A stretch of DNA of 37,168 bases from Candidatus Gastranaerophilales bacterium (GTDB taxonomy: Bacteria; Cyanobacteriota; Vampirovibrionia; Gastranaerophilales; Gastranaerophilaceae): assembly GCA_944323595.1 (NCBI GenBank), contig CALUTF010000017.1, forward strand, positions 1 through 37,168, in the 5' to 3' direction. Below the pieces are notes generated by a model. It saw nothing but the letters and a program-made list of their open reading frames with translations. It ran no database searches and had not been told where the DNA came from. The position numbers and the translations under genes were made by a program. Below are positions 17,986 to 25,851 of the stretch, one piece after another; the first letter of the stretch is position 1, and each line of letters opens with the position of its first letter.

Positions 17986-18846
17986 TTAGAAAGTTGTGGC
18001 AACCGGTTTCTTTTGAGCTGTGGCTCCAGGGATAGCCTGCCAGTTTGCAGCCATAATTTTCTTGAATGATTTTAATGCTGTGTCTTCAAGTTCACCGAGT
18101 TCTTCAGCTTCCATAATTAATTCTCTTAAAGGAAGCAGTGCTCTTTGATCTCTTAAAACACCTAATGCAGCGGCAGCACCTGCTCTTACCAATTCATTTT
18201 CATTACGGTTTTTCATAACATCTATTAAAGCCGGAACTGCTTTTGTATCGTTCAATTTACCCAGTGAAGTTACTGCATAAATTCTTACGTTAACCCATTC
18301 ATCGTAAAGCATATTGATAACTTTATCAACGGCTTTTTTGTTGCCGATTTCGCCGAGAGCTCTTGTTGCATCGCAGCGGACATTTACTTTTTCGTGGTCT
18401 AAAGATGCAATCAAAGCATCAGTAGCAACATCACCGATTTCAATTAAAGCATCGGTTGCTGTGATACAAACTTGAGGGTTTTCGTCATTAAGAGCTTCAA
18501 CAAGCGGTTCAACAACGATTTCTCCGCCCAAACGTCCTAACGCACGGGCTGCACGAACTCTTACATCAACATTTCTGTCTTCACGTAAAGATTCAATTAA
18601 GTGGGTTGTAGCTTTTGAATCACCCAGTTCACCGAGTGCACGGGCAGCATATAATCTTACAGAACCGTTTTTATCGTGTTTTAAAACTTCAATAAGCGGC
18701 TCTACTGCTTTGGAATCGCCCATTTCACCAAGAATTCTTGCTGCATTATATCTTACTTTTTCCGAATTGCTTGTACGTAAATCCATTAATAATTCATCAA
18801 AAGTTTTTTTAACTTGCTTTTTCTTGCTGTTAACACTAATTGTCAT
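17986..18846 (-). CDS. HEAT-repeat (PBS lyase-type) scaffold protein
   Basis: A 286-aa protein made of about seven to eight HEAT-like repeats of roughly 31 residues (pattern VRxxAARALGELGDSKAVEPLIEAL), spanning residues 20-265. This repeat type was first described in cyanobacterial phycobilin lyases (CpcE/F), but no lyase partner or phycobiliprotein is present, so a protein-binding scaffold is more likely. The tail (PGATAQKKPVATTF) is disordered. GGAGGA lies 6 nt before the ATG. Transcribed alone; the target is unknown. Confidence 0.88.
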   Translation of the reverse strand: MTISVNSKKKQVKKTFDELLMDLRTSNSEKVRYNAARILGEMGDSKAVEPLIEVLKHDKNGSVRLYAARALGELGDSKATTHLIESLREDRNVDVRVRAARALGRLGGEIVVEPLVEALNDENPQVCITATDALIEIGDVATDALIASLDHEKVNVRCDATRALGEIGNKKAVDKVINMLYDEWVNVRIYAVTSLGKLNDTKAVPALIDVMKNRNENELVRAGAAAALGVLRDQRALLPLRELIMEAEELGELEDTALKSFKKIMAANWQAIPGATAQKKPVATTF

Positions 18847-19161
18847 CTACATTCCTCCGACACTACATTATCATTCTACCTACACTTCTTTATAAAAAAT
18901 TTTTGGAGAATGATATTGCCTTTTTTACCTACTTTTATTAACTTATGTAAACAATTATTTTTTGTTATCGGTTTAGTGTTTGTTTCAATTAGGAGTTTTT
19001 ATTAAGGGTAACACAAACACTTTATATTATAATAATAACATATTTTTCTAATCTTCGCTTGCATTATATGTATTATTTATAAAACTCGTTTGAATGTTTT
19101 TTTAATATTAAGGTTTATTCAAATATATCAACACGATTTCTGTAATATTTGTTTACAAATG
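18847..19161. other. Non-coding gap between kinase and HEAT gene
   Basis: AT-rich 315 bp holding the leader and promoter region of the HEAT gene and the 3' flank of the histidine kinase. A short ATTTGT/ACAAAT inverted repeat (about 19147-19160) follows the kinase stop without a U-run. Nothing else was recognised. Confidence 0.5.
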
Positions 19162-20823
19162 CTACTCACCAGAGATAGTAATAATAAACTCCGTTCCTAC
19201 CCCGACCTCACTGTTTACAGTAATTTCACCGTGATGTTTTTCTATGATTTTTGTGCATATTGCAAGTCCAAGTCCGGTGCCTACGCCTACACCTTTTGTA
19301 GTATATCCGGCTGTAAATATCTTGTGAAGCTCATTTTCAGGAATTCCTTTTCCTGTATCTTTTATTTTTACGATTAATTTATTATCCTGAAAATCCGTGC
19401 TGATAGTTATTTTTCCTTGCCCCTCTATTGCCTGGCAGGCATTTATCAATATGTTTGTGAAAACCTGATTAAGCATATTGGGGTAGCATTTTATCATCGG
19501 GATATCCCCGTAAAGTTTGACTATATCTATGCGATTCTTTGTTTCGTGTCTGATTAAATTCAGTGTTAAATCGAGTTCTTTGTTTATATCTGCTTCTTGT
19601 AATTCTGCTTCATCAAGGCGGACAAATTTTTTCAGGGATACTACGATATTGCTTATTCTCTTTATTGCATCAGAATCAATTTCATTGATTTCTTTGAATA
19701 TATCAGCGATTTCGGGATCTGAAATTTGCGGGATAAATTTTGCCATGATACCGTTATTTGATTTGATAGATGCTACAGGGGTATTAATTTCATGTGCTAC
19801 ACCTGCGACGAGTTGACCGAGAGATGCCATTTTTTCTGAATTTATCAATTGGATTTGGGTTTCTTTTAATTCTTTGAGTGCTTTTTGTAATTCCTGAACG
19901 GTGCGGATGTTTTTCTGGTAGAGTTCGGCTCTTATGATTGCACTTCCGAGCTGGGAAGATATTGCTTCCAGAATTTCGATTTCATCAGGGAGTTCTCTAA
20001 TCTGGCGGGTCAGTAAAACTATGATGCCTGTTACGTTTTGCATATTATGAACAGGAACTATTATCCTCATGACAGGTTGTTTTAAGGGCGTGGCGCCAAT
20101 GTATTCTATAAGACAGTTATTTACTGAAATCTCGCGTGCTGCAATAGTTTCCATTGTCTTTTTATCAAATTGTACGGTCTGCCCTGCTTGTGTACGAGAA
20201 GTGTCTCCGAAAGCTTCTTCTATTTTAAATCCGTCTTCGGAACTTGATGCATAATATGCACTGTATGCTCCAAACATCATGGAAAGTTCAGAGAGTGTCG
20301 ATTGGAGAATTGTAGATATATCTATAGATTCTCTTATTATGTTGGAAACTTTGTTTATGAGTGCAATACGGATAGCCTGCGATTGTGCATTTTTTTTAAT
20401 TTTTTGAAGCTCTTCGTTTTCAAAACTCAGCGTTTCAAGATTTTTATTCAGGAGATTTAATCTTCTGTTAAGGGTTTCATTTTGGACTTGTTCTGTTACA
20501 TCAGAAAAAATCATAATGGTGTATTTGTTTCTTTTGATGGCAGTTAAGTCAAAAAACTTTGTCTCTGACGGCGGAACCTGATATGAAATCCGTGAGAAAA
20601 AATCTTCCTTTGAATTAATTGCATTAAAAATAGGTGAATAATTTTCAATGCCATCATTACTCAAAGGGCAAATTTCAAAGTTAGTATTATGTGAGAATTT
20701 TTTTATATCCGTAAAGTTTTGGAAAACCCGTTCAAATGAATGGTTTTTATAAATAACATTATATTTGTTATCCGTGACTATTACAGCATCCCTGAACTGA
20801 CTGAAAAAATCAAACTTTCTCAT
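19162..20823 (-). CDS. PAS-GAF sensor histidine kinase
   Basis: A 553-aa soluble kinase without transmembrane helices. Order: PAS (about 5-110, starting DFFSQFRDAVIVTDNKYNV), coiled coil (about 115-155), GAF (about 165-300), second coiled coil, HisKA with His344 in LVAGVAHEINTPV, and HATPase with N box NILINACQAIEG, G1 DTGKGIPE and G2 GVGTGLGLAI. All catalytic motifs are intact, so it should autophosphorylate in response to a cytoplasmic signal or small ligand. No response regulator is adjacent. An ATG at 20847 is in frame, but 20823 is preferred: TATAAT (20830-20835) lies 6 nt before it. Confidence 0.92.
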   Translation of the reverse strand: MRKFDFFSQFRDAVIVTDNKYNVIYKNHSFERVFQNFTDIKKFSHNTNFEICPLSNDGIENYSPIFNAINSKEDFFSRISYQVPPSETKFFDLTAIKRNKYTIMIFSDVTEQVQNETLNRRLNLLNKNLETLSFENEELQKIKKNAQSQAIRIALINKVSNIIRESIDISTILQSTLSELSMMFGAYSAYYASSSEDGFKIEEAFGDTSRTQAGQTVQFDKKTMETIAAREISVNNCLIEYIGATPLKQPVMRIIVPVHNMQNVTGIIVLLTRQIRELPDEIEILEAISSQLGSAIIRAELYQKNIRTVQELQKALKELKETQIQLINSEKMASLGQLVAGVAHEINTPVASIKSNNGIMAKFIPQISDPEIADIFKEINEIDSDAIKRISNIVVSLKKFVRLDEAELQEADINKELDLTLNLIRHETKNRIDIVKLYGDIPMIKCYPNMLNQVFTNILINACQAIEGQGKITISTDFQDNKLIVKIKDTGKGIPENELHKIFTAGYTTKGVGVGTGLGLAICTKIIEKHHGEITVNSEVGVGTEFIITISGE

Positions 20824-20829
20824 AATATT

Positions 20830-20835
20830 ATTATA
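20830..20835 (-). promoter_or_regulatory. -10 box of the PAS-GAF kinase gene
   Basis: TATAAT, 6 nt before the ATG at 20823; TTAACT 17 bp upstream is a 4/6 -35. It lies inside the longer in-frame extension, which argues for the shorter protein. Confidence 0.55.
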
Positions 20836-20904
20836 TATAAATATCATGAGAAAGTTAATATATAAAAACTTATATTATTAATGAATTATCACTGCAAATA
20901 ATTT

Positions 20905-21345
20905 TTATTTGAACAAACCAGTGATTCCGTTCCAAACCCATTTAGCAGCTTTGGCTATACCGTTGCCTATCCATTTCATGCCATTCCATATTCCGTTACC
21001 GAGCCACTTCATGCCGTTCCAAATGCCTTTGCCAGCCCATTTTAATCCGTTCCAGATACCTTTTCCGATAACACCGACACCTTTAATTATTCCGGGCAGC
21101 GCAAGACCTACGCCCATTCCGAGTCCGATACCTGCACCTATAGCCCATGGATTAGGACCGCAGCATCCGCCAAACATTACCGGTGGAGGACAAAAACCGC
21201 CTATTAGCATCGGAGGTCTGCAAAATCCGCCGAAAATAGGACCCATCGGCATTGGTGCTACAGGAATGCATGGTCTGCAGAACCCGCCAAATCCCGGTCT
21301 CATATTATAATTATTGAAGCTGTTGATTATCCCGACGTAACTCAT
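20905..21345 (-). CDS. Gly/Cys-rich protein with 11-residue Trp repeats
   Basis: Not recognised. The 146-aa protein has three parts. Residues 1-65 carry repeated GGFCRP/GGFCPP blocks and end in GGCCGPNPW, with six Cys in total. Residues 67-92 are a Gly-rich hydrophobic stretch (AIGAGIGLGMGVGLALPGI) able to span a membrane. Residues 94-137 are four 11-residue units of the form GxGIWNGMKWx, the last degenerate, followed by WNGITGLFK. The repeats are regularly spaced Trp/Lys/Gly units and could form an amphipathic or membrane-associated helix. GGAG lies only 1 nt from the ATG, so the start is uncertain. It is divergent from the reductase gene at 21515. Confidence 0.6.
   Translation of the reverse strand: MSYVGIINSFNNYNMRPGFGGFCRPCIPVAPMPMGPIFGGFCRPPMLIGGFCPPPVMFGGCCGPNPWAIGAGIGLGMGVGLALPGIIKGVGVIGKGIWNGLKWAGKGIWNGMKWLGNGIWNGMKWIGNGIAKAAKWVWNGITGLFK
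20935..21066 (-). repeat. 33-bp coding tandem repeat
   Basis: Four 33-bp units encode the 11-residue GxGIWNGMKWx repeats. The units differ at several bases, so this is not a recent slippage expansion. Confidence 0.7.
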
Positions 21346-21514
21346 TCTCCGGTTATCCCCAATTTAAATCCCATGTATATAAAGTATATTTATATGGAAA
21401 AATTGCCTGTAATATTTTTACATGTTACAAAAAATTAACAAATTTTCAGTGCATCTGATACTATGAAAATATTTACTATGTGGTAAAATACAGTTGTAAA
21501 AAGGAGTGCTTGAG

Positions 21515-22141
21515 ATGAAAGTTTTAATGATTAACGGAAGCTGCAACAAAAACGGTTGTACATATACTGCTCTTAGTGAGATCGCAAAAGTTTTAAATGA
21601 AGAGAATATAGAAACAGAGATTATTCAAACGGGAAATGCTCCGATTAGAGATTGTATCGGATGCGGCGCCTGCCGCAAAACAGGTAACGGCTGTGTATTT
21701 AAGGATGATATAGTCAATGAAATTATTGAAAAGGCAAAAAGTGCTGACGGTTTTATATTTGGCACTCCTGTTTATTATGCACATCCAAGCGGCAGAATTC
21801 TTTCATTGCTTGACAGAGTATTTTATGCAGGCGGTGCAAATTTTGCCTATAAACCCGGGGCTGCCGTTACTTCTGCAAGACGCTCCGGAACAACAGCTTC
21901 TTTTGATGTATTAAACAAGTATTTTACTATATGTAATATGCCTGTAATATCATCAAATTACTGGAACAATGTTCATGGAAACACTCCTGATGAAGTAAGG
22001 CAGGATTTGGAAGGGCTTCAGGTTATGCGTAATCTCGGACGCAATATGGCATGGATTCTTAAATCTATTGAAGCCGGTAAAAATGCCGGAATTACAATGC
22101 CTGTACAGGAAGAGCGTATATACACAAATTTTGTAAGGTAA
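21515..22141 (+). CDS. Flavodoxin-like NADPH-dependent FMN reductase family protein
   Basis: A 208-aa protein of the NADPH-dependent FMN reductase / iron-sulfur flavoprotein family. It starts with the FMN phosphate loop (MKVLMINGSCNKNGCTYTAL), has a Cys motif at about 47-59 (CIGCGACRKTGNGC), then GTPVYYAHPSGRILSLLDR and the domain-core AYKPGAAVTSARRSGTTAS. Such proteins move electrons from NAD(P)H to flavin, quinone or unknown acceptors, mostly in anaerobes. Whether the Cys residues hold a cluster is open. A GTG at 21506 is in frame, but it lies inside the AAGGAG ribosome site 8 nt before the ATG at 21515. Co-transcribed with the next gene, 1 nt away. Confidence 0.85.
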   Translation: MKVLMINGSCNKNGCTYTALSEIAKVLNEENIETEIIQTGNAPIRDCIGCGACRKTGNGCVFKDDIVNEIIEKAKSADGFIFGTPVYYAHPSGRILSLLDRVFYAGGANFAYKPGAAVTSARRSGTTASFDVLNKYFTICNMPVISSNYWNNVHGNTPDEVRQDLEGLQVMRNLGRNMAWILKSIEAGKNAGITMPVQEERIYTNFVR

Positions 22142-22142
22142 T

Positions 22143-22724
22143 ATGATTGAAAATTACGAACAATATCTGGATTTTTTAACCGGAAAACTGAATAAATTTT
22201 TTGAAGCGCAGGCTCCGTATATTTTTTGCAAAAGAGGCTGTGCAAAATGCTGTCAGGAGGGTGAATATCCGTTCTCTCAGATAGAGTTTGATTATTTGAT
22301 AAGAGGTTTTACCTCTTTGCCTAAAGAAACCAGATTTGAAATATTGAATAACATCGCGCAAATTAAATTAGCAAAGAAGAATTCAACAGAAGAAAAATTT
22401 TTGTATCAATGTCCGTTTTTAATAAATAATGAGTGTTCTGTTTATGCGTACAGAGGCATAATATGCCGTTCATTCGGCTTGATATATACAGTTGCGGGAG
22501 AAGCGAAGCCCAAAATTCCTTTCTGTGCATATAAGGGTTTGAATTATTCAAATGTTTTTGATACTGAGACCGGCATGATTCCGACAGAAAAATACAAAGC
22601 TTTGAATATAGACAAAGAGCCTCTTGCTTATAATGTAAGTTATAATTTTCTCACAAGCGAAGATTTCGAAAAAATGTTTAAGTTCAAATTCGGAGATAAA
22701 AAGCCGCTTATTGATTGGTTTTGA
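22143..22724 (+). CDS. YkgJ family cysteine cluster protein
   Basis: A 193-aa protein of the YkgJ/Fli B-like CxxxCxxCC family, thought to bind zinc or an Fe-S cluster. Cys ligands: CKRGCAKCC at about 30-38, then CPFLINNECSVYAYRGIICR at about 84-105. The later part contains PFCAYKG and a hydrophilic tail. The biochemical role of the family is unknown. It starts 1 nt after the reductase stop, so the two products probably work together, perhaps in cluster-dependent redox chemistry (inference). Confidence 0.85.
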   Translation: MIENYEQYLDFLTGKLNKFFEAQAPYIFCKRGCAKCCQEGEYPFSQIEFDYLIRGFTSLPKETRFEILNNIAQIKLAKKNSTEEKFLYQCPFLINNECSVYAYRGIICRSFGLIYTVAGEAKPKIPFCAYKGLNYSNVFDTETGMIPTEKYKALNIDKEPLAYNVSYNFLTSEDFEKMFKFKFGDKKPLIDWF

Positions 22725-22738
22725 TATTCTGGTATAAT
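22711..22738 (+). promoter_or_regulatory. Promoter of tRNA-Thr (and probably ilvE)
   Basis: TTGATT (22711-22716), a 16-bp spacer and TATAAT (22733-22738). The start point would fall near 22745, just before the tRNA. The -35 lies within the last codons of the Cys-cluster gene. Confidence 0.7.
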
Positions 22739-22748
22739 AAATATGTGA

Positions 22749-22821
22749 GCCGATATAGCTCAGATGGTAGAGCAGCTCATTCGTAATGAGCAGGTCAAGG
22801 GTTCGAGCCCCTTTATCGGCT
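22749..22821 (+). tRNA. tRNA-Thr (anticodon CGT)
   Basis: A 73-nt cloverleaf: acceptor GCCGATA/TATCGGC, discriminator T, D arm GCTC/GAGC, anticodon stem GCTCA/TGAGC with loop TTCGTAA (anticodon CGT), T stem AAGGG/CCCTT with loop TTCGAGC. CCA is not encoded. No terminator separates it from ilvE, 30 bp downstream, so the two are probably made as one transcript and processed. Confidence 0.95.
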
Positions 22822-22851
22822 TTAATTTTAAAGATTGGAGATGAGATTTTA

Positions 22852-23880
22852 ATGGAAACAAAAATGAATATTGACTGGGCTAATCTTGGTTTTGGGTATT
22901 TAAAAACAGATTACCGTTTTGTAACAAATTACAAAGACGGCAAATGGGATGATGGTGAACTTTCTACTGATGCAACAATAACATTGAGTGAAAGTGCCGG
23001 TGTTTTACAGTATGCGCAAACATGTTTTGAGGGCTTGAAAGCTTACAGAACTGTTGACGGGCATGTTGTATGTTTCCGCCCTGATTTGAATGCGCAGAGA
23101 ATGGCAGATTCCTGCCGCAGACTGGAGATGCCGGTTTATCCTGTTGAAAAATTTGTTGAAGCTGTGGAAAAAGTTGTTAAAGCTAACATTGATTATGTAC
23201 CTCCTTACGGCACAGGTGCAACTTTGTACTTAAGACCTTATATGTTCGGCAGCAACAATGTAATCGGCGTAAAGCCGGCAGAAGAATATCAGTTTAGAAT
23301 TTTTGCAACTCCGGTCGGACCTTATTTTAAAGGCGGAGCAAAGCCTATTACTGTCAGAATATCTGATTTTGACAGAGCAGCTCCTCGCGGTACAGGACAC
23401 ATTAAAGCAGGATTAAATTATGCGATGAGTCTTCATGCAATAGTTGATGCTCATAATCAAGGTTTTAACGAAAATATTTACCTTGATCCTGCTACTAGAA
23501 CCAAAATTGAAGAAACAGGCGGTGCAAATATTATTTTTGTAACTAAGGATAATAAAGTTATTACACCGAAATCAAATACAATTCTTCCATCTATTACAAG
23601 ACGTTCTTTAATGTACGTTGCAGAGCACTACCTCGGGTTAAAGGCAGAAGAGCGGGAAATACGTCTTGAAGAAGTTAAGGACTTTAAAGAATGTGCACTT
23701 TGCGGTACAGCAGCGGTTCTTTCTCCTGTCGGCAAAATTGTTGACCACGGAAAAGAAATACTTCTTCCGTCCGGCATGAACGAAATGGGTGAAATTACAA
23801 GAAAACTTTATGACACCTTAACCGGTATTCAAATGGGAAGAATAGAAGCGCCTCAAGGCTGGCTTAAAGTTATTGAATAA
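22852..23880 (+). CDS. ilvE: Branched-chain amino acid aminotransferase
   Basis: A 342-aa PLP enzyme of fold type IV that catalyses the last step of Leu, Ile and Val synthesis, or the first of their breakdown, with 2-oxoglutarate/glutamate. It is of the longer BCAT type: FEGLKAYRTVDG, FRPDLNAQRMADSCRRLEMP, the PLP lysine Lys185 in GHIKAGLNYAMSLHA, and the cofactor/substrate loop CGTAAVLSPVGKI. A frame running back into the tRNA is rejected; the ATG at 22852 has GGAG 11 nt upstream. A bidirectional terminator follows. Confidence 0.96.
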   Translation: METKMNIDWANLGFGYLKTDYRFVTNYKDGKWDDGELSTDATITLSESAGVLQYAQTCFEGLKAYRTVDGHVVCFRPDLNAQRMADSCRRLEMPVYPVEKFVEAVEKVVKANIDYVPPYGTGATLYLRPYMFGSNNVIGVKPAEEYQFRIFATPVGPYFKGGAKPITVRISDFDRAAPRGTGHIKAGLNYAMSLHAIVDAHNQGFNENIYLDPATRTKIEETGGANIIFVTKDNKVITPKSNTILPSITRRSLMYVAEHYLGLKAEEREIRLEEVKDFKECALCGTAAVLSPVGKIVDHGKEILLPSGMNEMGEITRKLYDTLTGIQMGRIEAPQGWLKVIE

Positions 23881-23914
23881 TTTTTATTTTTGATACCGGC
23901 AATTATATATATAA

Positions 23915-23953
23915 CAAGTAAAAAGTCCTGCGACAACAGGACTTTTTTACTTG
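23915..23953. terminator. Bidirectional terminator between ilvE and the glycosyltransferase
   Basis: A 16-bp stem (CAAGTAAAAAGTCCTG and its complement with one extra T) and a 6-nt loop. It serves both convergent genes; the last codons and stop of the minus-strand gene (TAA at 23947-23949) lie inside the stem. Confidence 0.9.
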
Positions 23954-25800
23954 TTTTTATGGCTGTATATTCTATATGCAGATTCAGGCGGGATGCTTCC
24001 TGCCGCAAATATGTCTGCATAATTATTTTTGTTCAAGAGATACGAAAGAACAGCTGTGTTCTGAACATTATAGTCGTTAAGCAGTTTTTGCCATTCGTCT
24101 GCAATTTTAATTACATCACTATCATTATGATGACGGTAGATAAATTTATCAGAAAATAGGATTGATTTTTTAGGGAATTTTGATTTTACCAGCAGTTCTT
24201 TAAATTTCATTAAATCTTTAAAATTATATTTACCTGTTTTTACAAGATAGTCAAGCTGTTCATAAATTGATTTATACTCTTTGTCAGCGGTGCAAAGAAT
24301 TTTTGTATTGAAGCTATCCAAATATTCAAATATTTCATTGTTCAAAATATCCATATTGGCGTTCAGATACAAACTTTCATCATAGTCGGGCAGAACAACA
24401 TGAGGATTTATTTTATAAAAAGCAGCGCTTGATGCGGAATTTTTATCATAATAATCAGCATAAACAATTTTCCATGCCCCGACACGTTTTAGCTGCAGTA
24501 ATTCCATATTGTCCGTAAAATATACATAGTCCCATTCCGGATTAACAAATGTTGGATTGATAAAATTATCATAGCTTCCGATATTACAGGTGTATACAAC
24601 TTTTTTTGTTTTGCGTTCCTGATTAGGCGGCGCTGTAATGTTTTTTAATATAACTTTTGGCGCATCCGGCAGTTTTGCTGATTTTTGCTTTTCTGTGGGC
24701 AGAAAGAATTTTATTGTATATAAAAGTCGCTGTTTTATAACATATAAATCATCTTTTTCAGTAATTCTGAAAATATTTATAAATCTTGAAAAATTTTTGT
24801 TGTGAGAAATGAAAAAATCCCAGAAACTTCTGCCGTCCAGTTTGTGAGTCAGATAAAAGGTGTTGAGAGTGAGAGCTGAAAATCTTTTTATCCATACAAG
24901 AAGGAAAAATCCGGATTTTTTCATTATTAATTCTTCTGTCTTATATTCTTGCAGTTCAATCGGTATATTATTGTAAGGAGATTTCATATAATACATATAC
25001 CAGCGCAGGCTGAACGGTAAATTATTGTATATCCATGGTTTTTTAAAGCCTGTGTAGTGAAAGATTACGGGATCTTCCGCGGCTTCAAGAACCTCCCTAT
25101 CGGAGTATACAATCTGGGTCTGTTTCCTGTCTTTATATATAGGGAAATTTATCTGTGTAACATTAAACTTGCATGGCAGAAATTTTACTCTGCCATAGCA
25201 TACTTTGTTATAAATATACTGGTCAACTGACCCTTTGAACTGTCCGATATAAGTTTCAAGTTTTTGTTTGAGATTATCACTTCTCATCAGTTTTAGATTC
25301 ATAAGCATGACACCGGCATTGAAAAAACAGCTCATATCCGGAATGTCTAATAAATTTACAACGAAACTGTGTTTCATATAATGATATAAACTGAATACTC
25401 CGCCTACGTAATTATTATGGAGCTCTACAGAATAAAGTTCAGTCAGGTCTTTATTTATGAGAGTGTCAGTATCAATATAGAGAACTTTATCATAATCAGG
25501 CAGCAATTCCGGAATTAAAAATTTATATAAAGATGCGTTTGTGACATATTTATGCCTGCAGGGCTTATTTTTGTAAGGCTCACCCACGTCAAACATTTTG
25601 AAAGAACAATTGTCGTAATTTTCACAAATTGATGCAATTTTGTTTCTGTCTTCCTCTTTTACTTTACTGTCCACAATACAGTAGATATCATAAAAAGTGT
25701 CGGGGGTTGCATTTTCAAGAAGTGAAATTAAAGTAACGGCTGTTGAAAAACAATATCTCTCATCCGTTATCATGCATATAGGAATTTTTTGCTCTCTCAT
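23947..25800 (-). CDS. Two-domain glycosyltransferase: GT8 plus DUF616/TOD1-like
   Basis: A 617-aa protein. Residues 5-290 are a GT8 (LgtC/glycogenin-like) domain: the metal-binding DTD at 110-112 (VLYIDTDTLI), FFNAGVMLMNLKLM, SVDQYIYN, and the closing HYTGFKKPW. GT8 enzymes retain configuration and use UDP- or ADP-sugars, often on LPS core or cell-surface glycans. After a linker rich in aromatic and basic residues (290-395), residues 397-600 match the DUF616/TOD1-MUCI70 glycosyltransferase-like fold: VVYTCNIGSYDNFINP, YVYFTDN, FYKINPHVVLPDYDESLYLN, SIYEQLDYL. In that domain the expected acidic residue of LY[ID]DAN appears as Asn (LYLNANMDI). TAAAAT 6 nt before the ATG suggests a leaderless mRNA. 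Confidence 0.85.
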   Translation of the reverse strand: MREQKIPICMITDERYCFSTAVTLISLLENATPDTFYDIYCIVDSKVKEEDRNKIASICENYDNCSFKMFDVGEPYKNKPCRHKYVTNASLYKFLIPELLPDYDKVLYIDTDTLINKDLTELYSVELHNNYVGGVFSLYHYMKHSFVVNLLDIPDMSCFFNAGVMLMNLKLMRSDNLKQKLETYIGQFKGSVDQYIYNKVCYGRVKFLPCKFNVTQINFPIYKDRKQTQIVYSDREVLEAAEDPVIFHYTGFKKPWIYNNLPFSLRWYMYYMKSPYNNIPIELQEYKTEELIMKKSGFFLLVWIKRFSALTLNTFYLTHKLDGRSFWDFFISHNKNFSRFINIFRITEKDDLYVIKQRLLYTIKFFLPTEKQKSAKLPDAPKVILKNITAPPNQERKTKKVVYTCNIGSYDNFINPTFVNPEWDYVYFTDNMELLQLKRVGAWKIVYADYYDKNSASSAAFYKINPHVVLPDYDESLYLNANMDILNNEIFEYLDSFNTKILCTADKEYKSIYEQLDYLVKTGKYNFKDLMKFKELLVKSKFPKKSILFSDKFIYRHHNDSDVIKIADEWQKLLNDYNVQNTAVLSYLLNKNNYADIFAAGSIPPESAYRIYSHKNK

Positions 25801-25806
25801 ACTAAA

Positions 25807-25812
25807 ATTTTA
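25807..25812 (-). promoter_or_regulatory. -10 box of the two-domain glycosyltransferase gene
   Basis: TAAAAT, 6 nt before the ATG at 25800; TTATCA 17-18 bp upstream is a 4/6 -35. No Shine-Dalgarno site is present. Confidence 0.45.
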
Positions 25813-25851
25813 TCATAGATAATATCTTTTGATAAAAAAAATAAATAATTT

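Noticed and set aside
20909-21310. 133-aa Pro-rich plus-strand frame opposite the Gly-rich gene
   Set aside because: It is the complement of GGN-rich codons, which become CCN (Pro). The minus frame has the ordered repeats and a plausible start; still the less certain of the gene choices in the window.
22786-22851. N-terminal extension of IlvE starting inside tRNA-Thr
   Set aside because: The extension is a translation of the tRNA T-arm; the ATG at 22852 fits family length.
23890-24159. 89-aa plus-strand frame after ilvE
   Set aside because: It runs through the bidirectional terminator and opposite the glycosyltransferase gene.
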